A model generated the notes under the pieces. The model was not told the DNA's origin. It ran no database searches and saw only the letters and a list, made by a program, of their open reading frames with translations. The position numbers and the translations under genes were made by a program. A stretch of DNA of 64,000 bases from NCBI RefSeq assembly GCF_001279525.1, contig NZ_LGDY01000114.1, positions 62,001 to 126,000 of the forward strand. The letters run 5' to 3'. This document shows, piece after piece, positions 8,933-20,066 of the stretch; position 1 is the stretch's first letter; the number at the start of each line of letters is the position of its first letter. The DNA comes from Nocardia sp. NRRL S-836 (GTDB lineage Bacteria; Actinomycetota; Actinomycetes; Mycobacteriales; Pseudonocardiaceae).

Positions 8933-9793
8933 CTACCCGTGTGACGGGTGGCCGTACAGCCCCGCTCCGGCGATCTCCAGCGTCGTGAGGAACGTGGTCG
9001 AGGCCAGGTGGGAGGCGTCGACCAGCTCCGCGGTGTGCGAGAAGTCCAGCGGCGTCACGGCCTGCACCGGCGGGCCCGGCAGGTACAGCACCGGCACCCG
9101 CTGCGAGGCCAGCTCCACCTCCAGCACGGCCTGGTTGCGCATGCCGAGCGTGGCCCAGAACAGCAGGGTCTCGGCCAGCGTCTGCGGCACCGTCGGCAGG
9201 TGGCCGGGGAACGCGCAGTCCAGCACCACCAGCGACCGCGCACCCATCGCGAGCGCCTGGCGGATCGGCACGTTCGCCAGCACGCCGCCGTCGTAGAGCA
9301 CCCGGTCGCCGATCTTCACGGGCGGGTAGACGCCGGGGATCGCGGCGCTCGCCAGGATCGCCGGCACCAGTTCGCCCTCGGTGATGGTGACCGCCTCACC
9401 GGTCACGCAGTCCACCGACACCGCGCCGAACGGCAGGGCCAGGTCCGCGAACGACGTGGTGCCGTCGAGGCCCTCGGCGAGCACACCGGCCAGGCCGGTG
9501 CTGGGGAAGAGGTAGGTCTTGTTGGTGCGCAACGACCTCAGCTGCGCGAGCGGGCCGCCGGGGAAGACCCGCTGGCGGGTCATGCCCTGCCACATGGCGG
9601 CGAGCCGTTCCGCGGCCCTGTCCGGGTCGAGCGCCAGCAGCGAGCCGTTGACCGAGCCCACCGACGTGCCGACGACCAGGTCGGGGCGCACGCCGTGCTC
9701 GCGCAGGGCGCGGAGCATGCCGACCTGGGCCGCCCCCAGGCTTCCGCCGCCACCGAGCACGAAACCGACCGGTCCTGGCAGTGCGATCGTCAC
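8933..9793 (-). CDS. Patatin-like phospholipase family protein
   Basis: A 286-residue patatin-fold serine hydrolase (lipid acyl hydrolase). The glycine-rich oxyanion loop (GGGGSLG, residues 14-20), the nucleophile motif GTSVG with Ser44, and the catalytic Asp168 in DGG make up the Ser/Asp dyad. I start at the GTG at 9793, which places the glycine loop right at the N-terminus as in bacterial family members; the frame extends 25 residues further upstream (to 9871) but that stretch shows no homology. No signal peptide is seen. Substrate is likely a phospholipid or other acyl ester. Confidence 0.85.
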   Translation of the reverse strand: MTIALPGPVGFVLGGGGSLGAAQVGMLRALREHGVRPDLVVGTSVGSVNGSLLALDPDRAAERLAAMWQGMTRQRVFPGGPLAQLRSLRTNKTYLFPSTGLAGVLAEGLDGTTSFADLALPFGAVSVDCVTGEAVTITEGELVPAILASAAIPGVYPPVKIGDRVLYDGGVLANVPIRQALAMGARSLVVLDCAFPGHLPTVPQTLAETLLFWATLGMRNQAVLEVELASQRVPVLYLPGPPVQAVTPLDFSHTAELVDASHLASTTFLTTLEIAGAGLYGHPSHG

Positions 9794-9880
9794 GACCGGG
9801 ATCCTAGGCCGGGCAACCGGGAAGGGTTGGTTTCGACCTGCACTGAAGCCACGAACACCGCCGAAGTCCATCCGGGACGG

Positions 9881-10981
9881 TCAGACCACCTGCCAGAGCA
9901 ACGGGATCGCCATCTCCTCCCGCGTGCGCGACCCGTGGAACCCGGTCAACGCCGAGAACCGCCGCTCGGCCTGGCTGCGCACCAGCACCGCGTCGCCCTT
10001 CATGGCGACGACGACGTCACCGATGCGGTCGGCGGCGATCGGTGCCACCGGCCCGAACCACCCGGCCGCGACCGCCTCCTCGCGGGTCAGCACGTCCGCG
10101 CGGTTGCCGAGGAACGAGCGCCACACGTCCACCACCTCGGTGCTCTCGACGTGCAGGTACCGCACCCGCGGCTCGCCGGTGATCACCCGGACGCCCTCCC
10201 ACAGCAGGGGTTCGGTGTCGAAGTCGACCCGCTCCCCCGCGGTGATCATGCCGTGGTCGGCGGTCACGGCGAGCACGGCACCCGCGGGCAGCCGGGCGGC
10301 GATGCGTTCGGCCAGCGAGTCGATGAACTCCAGCTGCAGCAACCACTGCTCGGAACCGGGGCCGTAGATGTGCCCGATCGTGTCAAGATCGGCGTGGTAG
10401 GCGTAGCAGAACGCGCGGTCGCGGCTGAGTGCCCCGGCGGCCGCCAGCGCCAGGTCGCCGAACCCGGCGGCGCCGACGAACCACGACCCGCGCAGCACCG
10501 CGCGGGTCAGGCCGCTCGCGCGCTGCACCATCGGCGCCACCGTGCTGACCGCGACACCGGCGGCGGCCGCGCGTTCGAACGTCGTCGGGTGCGGCTGCAC
10601 GACCTCGGGCACGAGCGTCCTGCGCAGGTCGTGGTGGTGGTCGCCGTGGCGCGTCCAGGTCAGCGCGTTGAGCACCTCGCCGCCCGTCTCGAACGTGTAG
10701 CCGACGATGCCGTGCTCGCCCGCGAGCAGCCCGGTGCCGATGGAGGCGAGGCTCGTGGCGGTGCTCGACGGGAAACCGGCGTCGACGTCGCGCGCGGCCA
10801 GGCTGCTCAGGAACGGCGCGTGACCGGCGTGCGCGCGCAGCAGGTGGTGGCCCAGGCCGTCGACGAGCAGCAGGCAGACGCGGCGGGAGCGGGGCAGGTC
10901 GAGCGTGTTGTCGCAGCCCGGCACGTCCAGCCCGGACAGCAGCGAGGGAACAACCTCGGCGATGGTCGCGGCGGTGCTCAT
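9881..10981 (-). CDS. Alkaline phosphatase family protein (type I phosphodiesterase/nucleotide pyrophosphatase-like)
   Basis: A 366-residue metal-dependent phosphatase. The metal-binding and nucleophile blocks of the type I phosphodiesterase/nucleotide pyrophosphatase family are visible in order: LLLVDGLG (metal Asp), FPSSTATSLASIGTG (nucleophile Thr/Ser region), DTIGHIYGP (metal Asp/His) and VTADHGM (metal Asp/His). There is no signal peptide or membrane segment, so the enzyme looks cytosolic. The start is an ATG at 10981. It is divergent from tex with 48 bases between the starts. Confidence 0.87.
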   Translation of the reverse strand: MSTAATIAEVVPSLLSGLDVPGCDNTLDLPRSRRVCLLLVDGLGHHLLRAHAGHAPFLSSLAARDVDAGFPSSTATSLASIGTGLLAGEHGIVGYTFETGGEVLNALTWTRHGDHHHDLRRTLVPEVVQPHPTTFERAAAAGVAVSTVAPMVQRASGLTRAVLRGSWFVGAAGFGDLALAAAGALSRDRAFCYAYHADLDTIGHIYGPGSEQWLLQLEFIDSLAERIAARLPAGAVLAVTADHGMITAGERVDFDTEPLLWEGVRVITGEPRVRYLHVESTEVVDVWRSFLGNRADVLTREEAVAAGWFGPVAPIAADRIGDVVVAMKGDAVLVRSQAERRFSALTGFHGSRTREEMAIPLLWQVV

Positions 10982-11029
10982 CGGGCCACCGTGCCACGTC
11001 CGATCCGGAGAGGGGCACAATGACCCGCT

Positions 11030-13354
<2,325 letters not shown>

Positions 13355-13362
13355 GCACGAGA

Positions 13363-13408
13363 ACGTGAGAGGGCCCCTCCCGGATCGCCGGGAGGGGCCC
13401 TCTCACGT
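13363..13408. terminator. Bidirectional terminator between tex and the lipoprotein gene
   Basis: A perfect 21-bp stem (13363-13383 with 13388-13408) closes on a 4-base ATCG loop, lying between two convergent genes. Lack of a T-tract is common for actinobacterial hairpins. It should stop transcription from both sides. Confidence 0.9.
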
Positions 13409-13416
13409 CCGGAGGT

Positions 13417-14652
13417 CTACCTGGCGCGGGTGCCCTTCGCCTTCACCAGGTCCGACTCGAACAGCTCCTCCACGGTCGTCAGACCGCCGGGCGCGTTCGC
13501 GTCGACCTTCGTGATGTACGACTGGGTGGACGACGGCCGTCCCACCAGCGAGTAGTGCAGCGGGCTGGTCAGCCCCCTGGTGTCCAGGCCGTTCGTGTCG
13601 TGGAACGCCTTCAGCAGCCCGTCCCGCGTGAGGTCGCCGTTCTTGCACGCCTTCTCCACGACCGCGAGGAACACCATCGCGACCGTGTAGCCGTGGTCGA
13701 CGTAGATGGCGGGCTCGTCGTTCGGGAAGCGCTTGCCGAACGCGGCCGCCACCTCGCGCGGCCCGGCCTGCGTGCCGGTGAACGGGGCCACCGACGTCAC
13801 CACCGAGACCTGCTTCTGCACGGCGGCCGCGACGGGCGACTTCAGGATCGCCGGGTCGAAGCCGACGACGTTCACCATGAACGGCACGTCCCACTTCAGC
13901 GCGGCCGCGACACCCACGGCGGCGGCGGTCTGCGCGGGGGTGGTGCTCAGCACGACGGCCTTGGCGCCCGCGGCCTTCAGCGCGGCGACCTGGGCCGAGA
14001 GGTCGGCGGTCGTCTCGCCGATGGGCTGCTTGACGACCGGCATGTTCCACTGCTTGCCGACGAACTCGGAGCCTTCGAGCGCGTTGTCGCCGTAGCTGCC
14101 CTGCACGTAGACGTGGCCGATGGTGTCGCCGTCTTTGATGACACCGCGGCGCTTGTAGTGGTCGAGGCCGTTGATGACGTCGAGGTCGTAGGTCGTGCCG
14201 ACGATCATCATGTGCGGGTTGCCGAGCAGCTGCGCCGACCAGGAGGCGGGGGCGGTCAGCGTGCGGGTCTGCATGATGTCCGGCTCGATGGCCGTGGTCA
14301 TCGGGGTGCCCGCGAGCTCCAGCAGGCCGAGCACCTGCGGTTCGAGCTCGAAGTAGCCGTCGAGCGCCTTCTGCACGTCGTAGGCGTGGTCCTTCTGCTT
14401 GAGCTGCACCCGGCGGCCGCAGATGCCACCGCGCTCGTTCACCTGGTCGAGGTACAGCTCGTAGCCCTTGATCCGGGTCAGCGCGGAGGCTTTGAACGGC
14501 CCCGTCATGTCGGACAGGATGCCGAGCGAGATCGTGTCGTCCGTGACTCCCGGCCCGGTCTTCACCTGGGCCTTCGCGTCGTCCCCCGCGCCACAGCCGG
14601 CTGCGAGCACGGCGAGCGCCAGGGCGGTGGGCAGTGCGCGACGGAAGGGCAT
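13417..14652 (-). CDS. ABC transporter substrate-binding lipoprotein (branched-chain amino acid type)
   Basis: A 411-residue periplasmic-binding-type protein (Leu/Ile/Val-binding family, type 1 fold). The signal peptide ends in a lipobox LAAGC with the lipidated Cys at residue 20. The mature N-terminus reads DTISLGILSDMTGPFKASA, the standard beginning of this family. It is therefore an extracellular lipoprotein that captures a small organic solute. No permease or ATPase gene of a branched-chain system lies beside it, so it is an orphan or serves a transporter encoded elsewhere. The ligand is unknown. Confidence 0.9.
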   Translation of the reverse strand: MPFRRALPTALALAVLAAGCGAGDDAKAQVKTGPGVTDDTISLGILSDMTGPFKASALTRIKGYELYLDQVNERGGICGRRVQLKQKDHAYDVQKALDGYFELEPQVLGLLELAGTPMTTAIEPDIMQTRTLTAPASWSAQLLGNPHMMIVGTTYDLDVINGLDHYKRRGVIKDGDTIGHVYVQGSYGDNALEGSEFVGKQWNMPVVKQPIGETTADLSAQVAALKAAGAKAVVLSTTPAQTAAAVGVAAALKWDVPFMVNVVGFDPAILKSPVAAAVQKQVSVVTSVAPFTGTQAGPREVAAAFGKRFPNDEPAIYVDHGYTVAMVFLAVVEKACKNGDLTRDGLLKAFHDTNGLDTRGLTSPLHYSLVGRPSSTQSYITKVDANAPGGLTTVEELFESDLVKAKGTRAR

Positions 14653-14856
14653 GCGGCAGTCCTTGTCAGGGGGCCAGAACGTACTAAGCGGTAGCTCAGT
14701 ATTCGTTTTGTTGTCTCATAACGCCTCTCTAAGTGGTACGGAACACAGATACGTAAGGTTCACGTGACTTCCACCTGACTACGGAGTGTGCTAGCCCTTC
14801 GGTTCCGAACGAAATGAGACACGCTTCGGCGACGCCCGTCCGGGTATCCGAGCGGC

Positions 14857-15393
14857 ATGGCTGACGTGATCACGCTGCTGCACCGGCAGCACGAGGAAAT
14901 CCGGGCGCTCTTCGCCGAGGTCGAGGTGGCTTCCGGGGACGAACGCAAAGAGGCGTGGCATCGGCTCGTGCGACTGCTTTCGGTCCACGAGACCGCGGAG
15001 GAGGAGATCGTCCACCCGGCGATCAAGCGGATCGACGGCGGCGAGCCGATCGTGGACGCACGGGTCGCGGAGGAGCGGCGGGCCAAGGAGCTGCTCAGCA
15101 CGATGACCGGCATCGGCCCGGAGGCGGAGGGCTTCGACACGCTGCTGGTGCAGCTGCGCGACGACGTGCTGGCCCACGCCGAGCACGAGGAGCAGATCGA
15201 GTTCCCGCTGCTGCGCGAGGTCCACGACCAGGAACGGCTCGAACGCATGGCACGGGCGGTGCTCGCGGCGGAGGCGATCGCGCCGACCCGGCCGCACCCC
15301 GGCGTCGAGGGGCCGGTCGCGAACCTGGCGCTCGGGCCGGTCGTGGCCGTCGTGGACCGCGCCCGTGACGCGATCCGCAAGGTCCTCGGGTGA
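14857..15393 (+). CDS. Hemerythrin HHE-domain protein
   Basis: A 178-residue protein. The hemerythrin four-helix bundle is visible in residues 1-125, with the iron ligands in HRQHEEIRALF, HRLVRLLSVHETAEEEIVHP and HAEHEEQIEFP. The C-terminal 50 residues are Pro/Ala-rich and less conserved. Such proteins bind a diiron centre and sense or store O2, NO or redox signals. It is the first gene of a three-gene operon whose next gene overlaps its stop by four bases (GTGA). Confidence 0.9.
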   Translation: MADVITLLHRQHEEIRALFAEVEVASGDERKEAWHRLVRLLSVHETAEEEIVHPAIKRIDGGEPIVDARVAEERRAKELLSTMTGIGPEAEGFDTLLVQLRDDVLAHAEHEEQIEFPLLREVHDQERLERMARAVLAAEAIAPTRPHPGVEGPVANLALGPVVAVVDRARDAIRKVLG

Positions 15394-16253
15394 GGATCGT
15401 CGTCACCGGCGGCTCCGGCAACGTCGGCACGGCGCTGCGCCGGCACCTCGACTACGAGGACGTCGGCGTGGACGTGCGGACGTTGTCGGCGTTGCGCGAC
15501 GCCATCCGCGGCGCGGACGTCGTGGTGCACCTGGCGTGGGCGATCAAACCGGCCGACGAGCAGACGAACGTCGACGGCAGCGAGCACGTGCTGGCCGCCT
15601 GCAAGATGGAGGGTGTCGGGCACCTGGTCTGCGCCTCGTCGGTCGCTGCCTACGCACCGGCACCGCGCTGGTCGCGCATCGACGAGTCGTGGGCGCTGAC
15701 CGGCATCCCGGGCAACACCTACAGCGCGCACAAGGTCAGGTTCGAGGAGATGATCAAGCGCTATCCGTTGCCGTGCGCGGTCATCAGACCGTGCGGCATC
15801 GGGCAGGCGTCTGCGGCGCAACAGGTGCGGCGCTGGGTGATGGGCCCGTTGCTGTCGCCGAAGTTGTTGCCGCTGCTGCCGTTGCCGTTGTGGAACGGCA
15901 TGCGGATGCAGCTCGTGCACTCCGACGACGTGGCGCGCGCGATCGTGGCGATCATCGAACGCAAGGCGGTGGGCGCGTTCAACCTCGCCGCCGAACCCGT
16001 GCTGACCGCGCCGATGATCGCCGACCTGGTCGGGCTGGGCCGGCTCGCGCTGCCGTACCCGGTGGTGGAGAAGCTGGCGGGGCTCACGTCCGCACTGCGG
16101 TTGCAGCCGCTGTCGCCGGAGTGGGTCCGAATGGCGGACCAGGCTCCTCTCGTGCGCAGCACCCGCGCGCAGGAAGATCTGGAATGGTGGCCGGAACACG
16201 ACGCTCGCGACGTGCTGCGCGAGGTGGTCACGGCAATGGGGAGGCGTGCGTGA
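15390..16253 (+). CDS. NAD-dependent epimerase/dehydratase family protein
   Basis: A 287-residue extended SDR. The N-terminal dinucleotide motif is GGSGNVG (residues 7-13) directly after a VTG strand; the active-site Tyr-x-x-x-Lys is YSAHK near residue 111 and the upstream Ser lies in ASSVAAY near 72. Upper-domain residues (VIRPCGIG) are also present. It starts at a GTG overlapping the hemerythrin stop. The substrate is unknown: it could be a nucleotide sugar or a different nucleotide-linked compound. The following gene overlaps its stop in the same way, so translation is coupled. Confidence 0.85.
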   Translation: MRIVVTGGSGNVGTALRRHLDYEDVGVDVRTLSALRDAIRGADVVVHLAWAIKPADEQTNVDGSEHVLAACKMEGVGHLVCASSVAAYAPAPRWSRIDESWALTGIPGNTYSAHKVRFEEMIKRYPLPCAVIRPCGIGQASAAQQVRRWVMGPLLSPKLLPLLPLPLWNGMRMQLVHSDDVARAIVAIIERKAVGAFNLAAEPVLTAPMIADLVGLGRLALPYPVVEKLAGLTSALRLQPLSPEWVRMADQAPLVRSTRAQEDLEWWPEHDARDVLREVVTAMGRRA

Positions 16254-17788
16254 ACGAGGTGGACGCGGTCGTCATCGGGTCCGGTCCGAACGGGCTGGTC
16301 GCCGCGACGCTGCTGGCGGACGCGGGCTGGGACGTGCTGGTGCTGGAGCAGCGGGCCACACCCGGCGGCGCCGTCAGGTCGGCCGAGATCACCGCGCCGG
16401 GGTTCACCAACGACGTCTACAGCGCGTTCTACCCGCTCGGGCTCGGGTCGCCGGTCCTCCAGGCGCTCGACCTGGACGTGCGGTGGCAGCACGCGCCGGC
16501 CGTCCTCGCGCACGTGCTGCCGGACGACCGGGTGGCGCTGCTGTCGCGGGACGTGCAGACCACGGCGAAGTCGGTGGGCGCGTTCGCCCACGCCGACGCG
16601 GACGCGTGGCTGGCGGCCTACGAGCAGTGGCGCAAGGTGCGTGACGCGGTGATCGAGTCCTTGCTGCGGCCGTTCCCCCCGGTGCGCGGGGGTGCGTCGC
16701 TGCTGCGCTCGGCCGGGCTCGGTGACGCGCTGCGGCTGGTGCGGATGCTCACGCTGCCGGTGCGCCGCCTGGGCGAGGAGCTGTTCGAGGGCGAGGGCGC
16801 GCGGGTGTTGCTGGCGGGCAACGCCATGCACACGGACCTCGGCCCGGACCAGGCCGGTGGCGCGGGGTTCGGCTGGCTGCTGGCCATGCTCGGCCAAGAG
16901 GTCGGCAACCCGGTGCCCCAGGGCGGTGCCGGTGAGCTGAGCGCGTCGCTCGTGCGCCGGTTCAGCGGGCGCATCGAGACCGGCGCGCGGGTGACCGAGG
17001 TGCTGCACGCACGCGGTGTGGCCGTGGGTGTGCGACTCGAAGACGGAACGGCCGTGCGCGCGCGGAAGGCCGTTCTCGCAGACGTGCCCGCGCCGAACCT
17101 GTACCTCGACCTGATCGGCGCGGACGCCCTGCCCGGCAAGCTCGCCGCGGACCTCAAGAAGTTCCAGTGGGACGGCGACACGATCAAGGTCGACTGGGCG
17201 TTGTCCGGCCCGATCCCGTGGACGAACCCCGAGGCCGCGCAGGCCGGGACGGTCCACATCGGCGGTGACGTCAACGGCATGGCGAACTTCGCGCACGAGC
17301 TCGCGTGCGGGAAGGTGCCGCGGACGCCGTTCACGATCATGGGTCAGATGACGACGACCGACCCGTCCCGCTCCCCCGCCGGCACGGAGGCCGCGTGGGC
17401 GTACACCCACGTGCCGCTGGGCGGCGGCTGGACGCCGGAGCGGTTGAAGCGCCGGGCCGACCGCATCGAGCAGGTGATCGAGGAACGCGCGCCCGGTTTC
17501 CGCGAGCGGATCATCGGGCGGTCGGTGCTGGGCCCGCAGGACATCGGCACGGTCAACGGCGGCACGGCGGCGATCCACCAGCAGCTGGTGTTCCGGCCGG
17601 TGCCGGGACTCGGCCGCGCGGACACCCCGTTCGACCGCCTCTACCTGGCGGGCTCGTCGGCGTGGCCCGGCGGTGGCGTGCACGGTGCGGCCGGGGCGAA
17701 CGCGGCACGGGCGGCGCTGGCGCGGCACGGTGCGGCCGGTGGGCTGTACCGGACCGTGGTCCAGGCCGCGCACAGGGCGATCTACTGA
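16250..17788 (+). CDS. FAD-dependent oxidoreductase, phytoene-desaturase-like (COG1233)
   Basis: A 512-residue flavoprotein. The Rossmann FAD-binding motif is GSGPNG at residues 9-14 with the acidic residue ending the second strand (VLVLEQRATPGGAVRS), and the C-terminal FAD-binding block reads LYLAGSSAWPGGGVHGAAG. This is the NAD(P)/FAD-dependent oxidoreductase family related to phytoene dehydrogenase. The GTG at 16250 overlaps the stop of the upstream epimerase gene by four bases. The substrate is not known; the gene could act with its two upstream partners. It converges with the ABC ATPase and overlaps it by seven bases. Confidence 0.88.
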   Translation: MNEVDAVVIGSGPNGLVAATLLADAGWDVLVLEQRATPGGAVRSAEITAPGFTNDVYSAFYPLGLGSPVLQALDLDVRWQHAPAVLAHVLPDDRVALLSRDVQTTAKSVGAFAHADADAWLAAYEQWRKVRDAVIESLLRPFPPVRGGASLLRSAGLGDALRLVRMLTLPVRRLGEELFEGEGARVLLAGNAMHTDLGPDQAGGAGFGWLLAMLGQEVGNPVPQGGAGELSASLVRRFSGRIETGARVTEVLHARGVAVGVRLEDGTAVRARKAVLADVPAPNLYLDLIGADALPGKLAADLKKFQWDGDTIKVDWALSGPIPWTNPEAAQAGTVHIGGDVNGMANFAHELACGKVPRTPFTIMGQMTTTDPSRSPAGTEAAWAYTHVPLGGGWTPERLKRRADRIEQVIEERAPGFRERIIGRSVLGPQDIGTVNGGTAAIHQQLVFRPVPGLGRADTPFDRLYLAGSSAWPGGGVHGAAGANAARAALARHGAAGGLYRTVVQAAHRAIY

Positions 17789-18645
17789 CGGGCGGTCCTG
17801 CGGGCGCGTGAGGCCCGCAGGTAGCCCATCACCAGCGCCTCCAGGTCCGGGTGGGTGGCCTCCCAGCCGTCGGGCACGGTGCCGCCGCGCACCAGCGCGG
17901 TGGTCTGGCGGGCCGTCTGCGACGAGTCGACGACGACACCACCGGCGGGCAGCGGCCGCCCGGCGGGTCCGACGAGGACGCGGTGCTCGTGCAGCACGTG
18001 CTCGATGTCGCCCGCGACCTGCATCCGGCCGCCGTCGAGCAGCAGCAGGTGGTCGCAGACGTCGCCGAGGTCGGTGAGCAGGTGCGACGACAGCAGCACC
18101 GTCGTGCCGCGTTCGGCGACGTCGGTCATGACGATGCGCAACGTCTCGTCGCGGGCCAGCGGGTCGAGGTCCGACAACGGTTCGTCCAGCAGCAGCACCT
18201 TCGGCAACCGGCCGAGCGCCAGCGCGATCGCGACCTGCGTGCGCGCGCCGGCGGACAACGTGCGCACCTGAGCGTCCTTGTCCACGCCCGCCAGCAGGTC
18301 GAGCACCTCGAACGCGCGCTCCGCCGACCAGCGCGCGTTCATCGCCGCGCCCGCCCGCATCATCTCGCGCACCGTGAACCGGTCGTAGAGCGGACGGCGC
18401 TGGGTCAGCAGCGAGACGTCGGGGTGCATCCGGCCCCGCACCTCCGTGCCGTGGACGCGCACGGTGCCACGGGTGGGCCTCGCGAGCCCGGCGATCAGCG
18501 CCAGCAGCGTGCTCTTGCCCGCGCCGTTCGGCCCGACCAGCCCGGTCACGCTGCCCTCCGGCACCGTGAACGAGCAGTCGTCCAGCGCTCGCGTGCGGCC
18601 GAAGTGCTTCGCCACACCCTCCGCGCACACCGGCGCACCGTTCAT
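17782..18645 (-). CDS. ABC transporter ATP-binding protein
   Basis: A 287-residue ATPase. Walker A is GPNGAGKST (residues 37-45), the signature is the less common LSAGARTQ, Walker B is VLLLDEPLSDLD and the switch His lies in the SSHLL segment. After the ATPase domain come about 60 extra residues of unknown function. The ATG at 18645, which has a GGAG site six bases upstream, is preferred over the TTG at 18657. It is the last gene of a leftward operon (ATPase, permease, GntR, ATPase), which is the layout of YtrA/YtrB-like exporters. Confidence 0.88.
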   Translation of the reverse strand: MNGAPVCAEGVAKHFGRTRALDDCSFTVPEGSVTGLVGPNGAGKSTLLALIAGLARPTRGTVRVHGTEVRGRMHPDVSLLTQRRPLYDRFTVREMMRAGAAMNARWSAERAFEVLDLLAGVDKDAQVRTLSAGARTQVAIALALGRLPKVLLLDEPLSDLDPLARDETLRIVMTDVAERGTTVLLSSHLLTDLGDVCDHLLLLDGGRMQVAGDIEHVLHEHRVLVGPAGRPLPAGGVVVDSSQTARQTTALVRGGTVPDGWEATHPDLEALVMGYLRASRARRTARQ

Positions 18646-18678
18646 CCCACTCTCCAAAGTAGACGTCCCCAGTGGACG

Positions 18679-19068
18679 CTAGAAGTGCGTCGCGCGCACG
18701 TCCGTGTAGAGCGCGTCGACCTCGTCACCGGACAGCCCCTCGCCCACCGCGCGGTCCATCCAGCGCTCCAGGTCCTGCCGCAGCGGCGCACCGGCCTTCG
18801 CCGCGTCGGTGGCGAGCGAGGCCGTGACGAACGTGCCCATCCCCCTGCGGCCCTCGACAAGTCCCTCGTGCTCGAGCTCCCGGTACGCCTTCAGCACGGT
18901 GTTGGGGTTGACCCTGGTGGCCTCCACCACCTCCCGTGCCGTCGGCAGCTTGTCCCCCGGTCCCAGCAACCCCATCCGCATGGCCTGCTTGACCTGCGCG
19001 GCGATCTGGAGATAGGTGGACACCCCGGAGTGCCGATCGATGCGAAACTCGATCACGCCGCTCAGCAT
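18679..19068 (-). CDS. GntR family transcriptional regulator (YtrA-like)
   Basis: A 129-residue repressor. A GntR winged helix spans residues 10-78 (LPTAREVVEATRVNPNTVLK is the turn and recognition helix, and GRRGMGTFV ends the wing). The remaining 50 residues are a short helical tail, as in the YtrA subfamily, with no large effector domain. It lies inside an ABC-transporter operon, between permease and ATPase genes, and probably controls it. The ATG at 19068 is the best start; the frame extends to 19125 without support. Its most plausible target is the dyad at 20821-20852. Confidence 0.9.
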   Translation of the reverse strand: MLSGVIEFRIDRHSGVSTYLQIAAQVKQAMRMGLLGPGDKLPTAREVVEATRVNPNTVLKAYRELEHEGLVEGRRGMGTFVTASLATDAAKAGAPLRQDLERWMDRAVGEGLSGDEVDALYTDVRATHF

Positions 19069-19100
19069 AGGTGCCCACCCGGCCCCCTGATCGCCTTCCG

Positions 19101-20066
19101 TCACGCCTGCCTGCGCACGGCCCACACCGAGCCGAGCACGAACACCACCGCGAGCCCCGCGAACACCGACGCTTCGAGCAGGTGCAGCGTCGTCGCCTGG
19201 TCGACCGGGATGACGTCCATGAACGACTGCGCGATGCCGTTGCGGCGGTAGCAGGCCAGCAGGTCCACGTCGTTCCCGGCGGCCGAAGAGCAGTTCATCT
19301 TCGACCCCGCGTCGACCACCACCGCGCCGGACGCGTCCAGGTAACCGCCGTCGACCTGCAACGGGCCAGGTTCGGCGAGCTGGGGCTTGGTCGGGTCATC
19401 GCTCGTGACGCGGGTCGGCGTGATCATGAGCTCGCGCGACCGGTTGAGCGCGAACCGCACCACGACGAAGAGCCCGAGCGTGAGCGTCATCGCCACGAGC
19501 GTCCGCCGGAACACCGCGCCCGCGAACACGCCGAAGGTGTAGGCGAAGAGCGTGTACGCGATCGGCGACACCCCGGCGGACTCGAACGTGGTGAAGTAGT
19601 ACGGCCCCAACCCGAGCGGCCCCAGCTCACCCGCCGCGTCCAGCCAGCTGTGCACGGCGAACTGGAACCCGCCGACGAAGACCAGCGCGGGCACCGCCGC
19701 GACGAGGAGCTTGGTCGCCGTCCACCGGGTCCTGCTGACCGACTGCGTGAACGCGAGCGCGTGGGTGCCCTGCTCGAACTCCCGCGCGAACAGCGGCGCG
19801 CCGATGAAGACACCGATCAGCACTGGCAGTGCGATCACCCCCACCTGAGCCAGTTGCATCCGGTCGTACCAGGTGCGCTGGAACTCGCTGAGCGCGTTCC
19901 CGCGACAGGACTTCACGCCTGCGGTGACGCAGTCCGCGAGGTTGCGCGCGGTGAGGTCGGCGACCATGCCCGCCCTCAGCAACACGACCGCCACCACCCC
20001 GACGAGCAGCCCGATGGCGAGCGTGAGGAACATCGGGCGCTGCTGCCGCCACACGATCCAGGTCAT
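19101..20066 (-). CDS. ABC transporter permease
   Basis: A 321-residue membrane protein with about six predicted spans: one near residues 12-34, two near 70-90 and 115-140, two near 155-190, and a last one near 290-312. The extracellular loops contain three Cys pairs that may form disulfides (near 46, 54 and 260-275). It is the membrane partner of the upstream ATPase (4-base ATGA overlap at 20063-20066). The GntR gene follows 32 bases after its stop. Substrate unknown; YtrBCD-like systems relate to cell envelope stress. Confidence 0.85.
   Translation of the reverse strand: MTWIVWRQQRPMFLTLAIGLLVGVVAVVLLRAGMVADLTARNLADCVTAGVKSCRGNALSEFQRTWYDRMQLAQVGVIALPVLIGVFIGAPLFAREFEQGTHALAFTQSVSRTRWTATKLLVAAVPALVFVGGFQFAVHSWLDAAGELGPLGLGPYYFTTFESAGVSPIAYTLFAYTFGVFAGAVFRRTLVAMTLTLGLFVVVRFALNRSRELMITPTRVTSDDPTKPQLAEPGPLQVDGGYLDASGAVVVDAGSKMNCSSAAGNDVDLLACYRRNGIAQSFMDVIPVDQATTLHLLEASVFAGLAVVFVLGSVWAVRRQA

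Noticed and set aside
14685..14715. GGTAGCTCAGT sequence resembling a tRNA D-arm
   Set aside because: No matching acceptor or T-arm follows, and the region is only a short A/T-rich promoter area.
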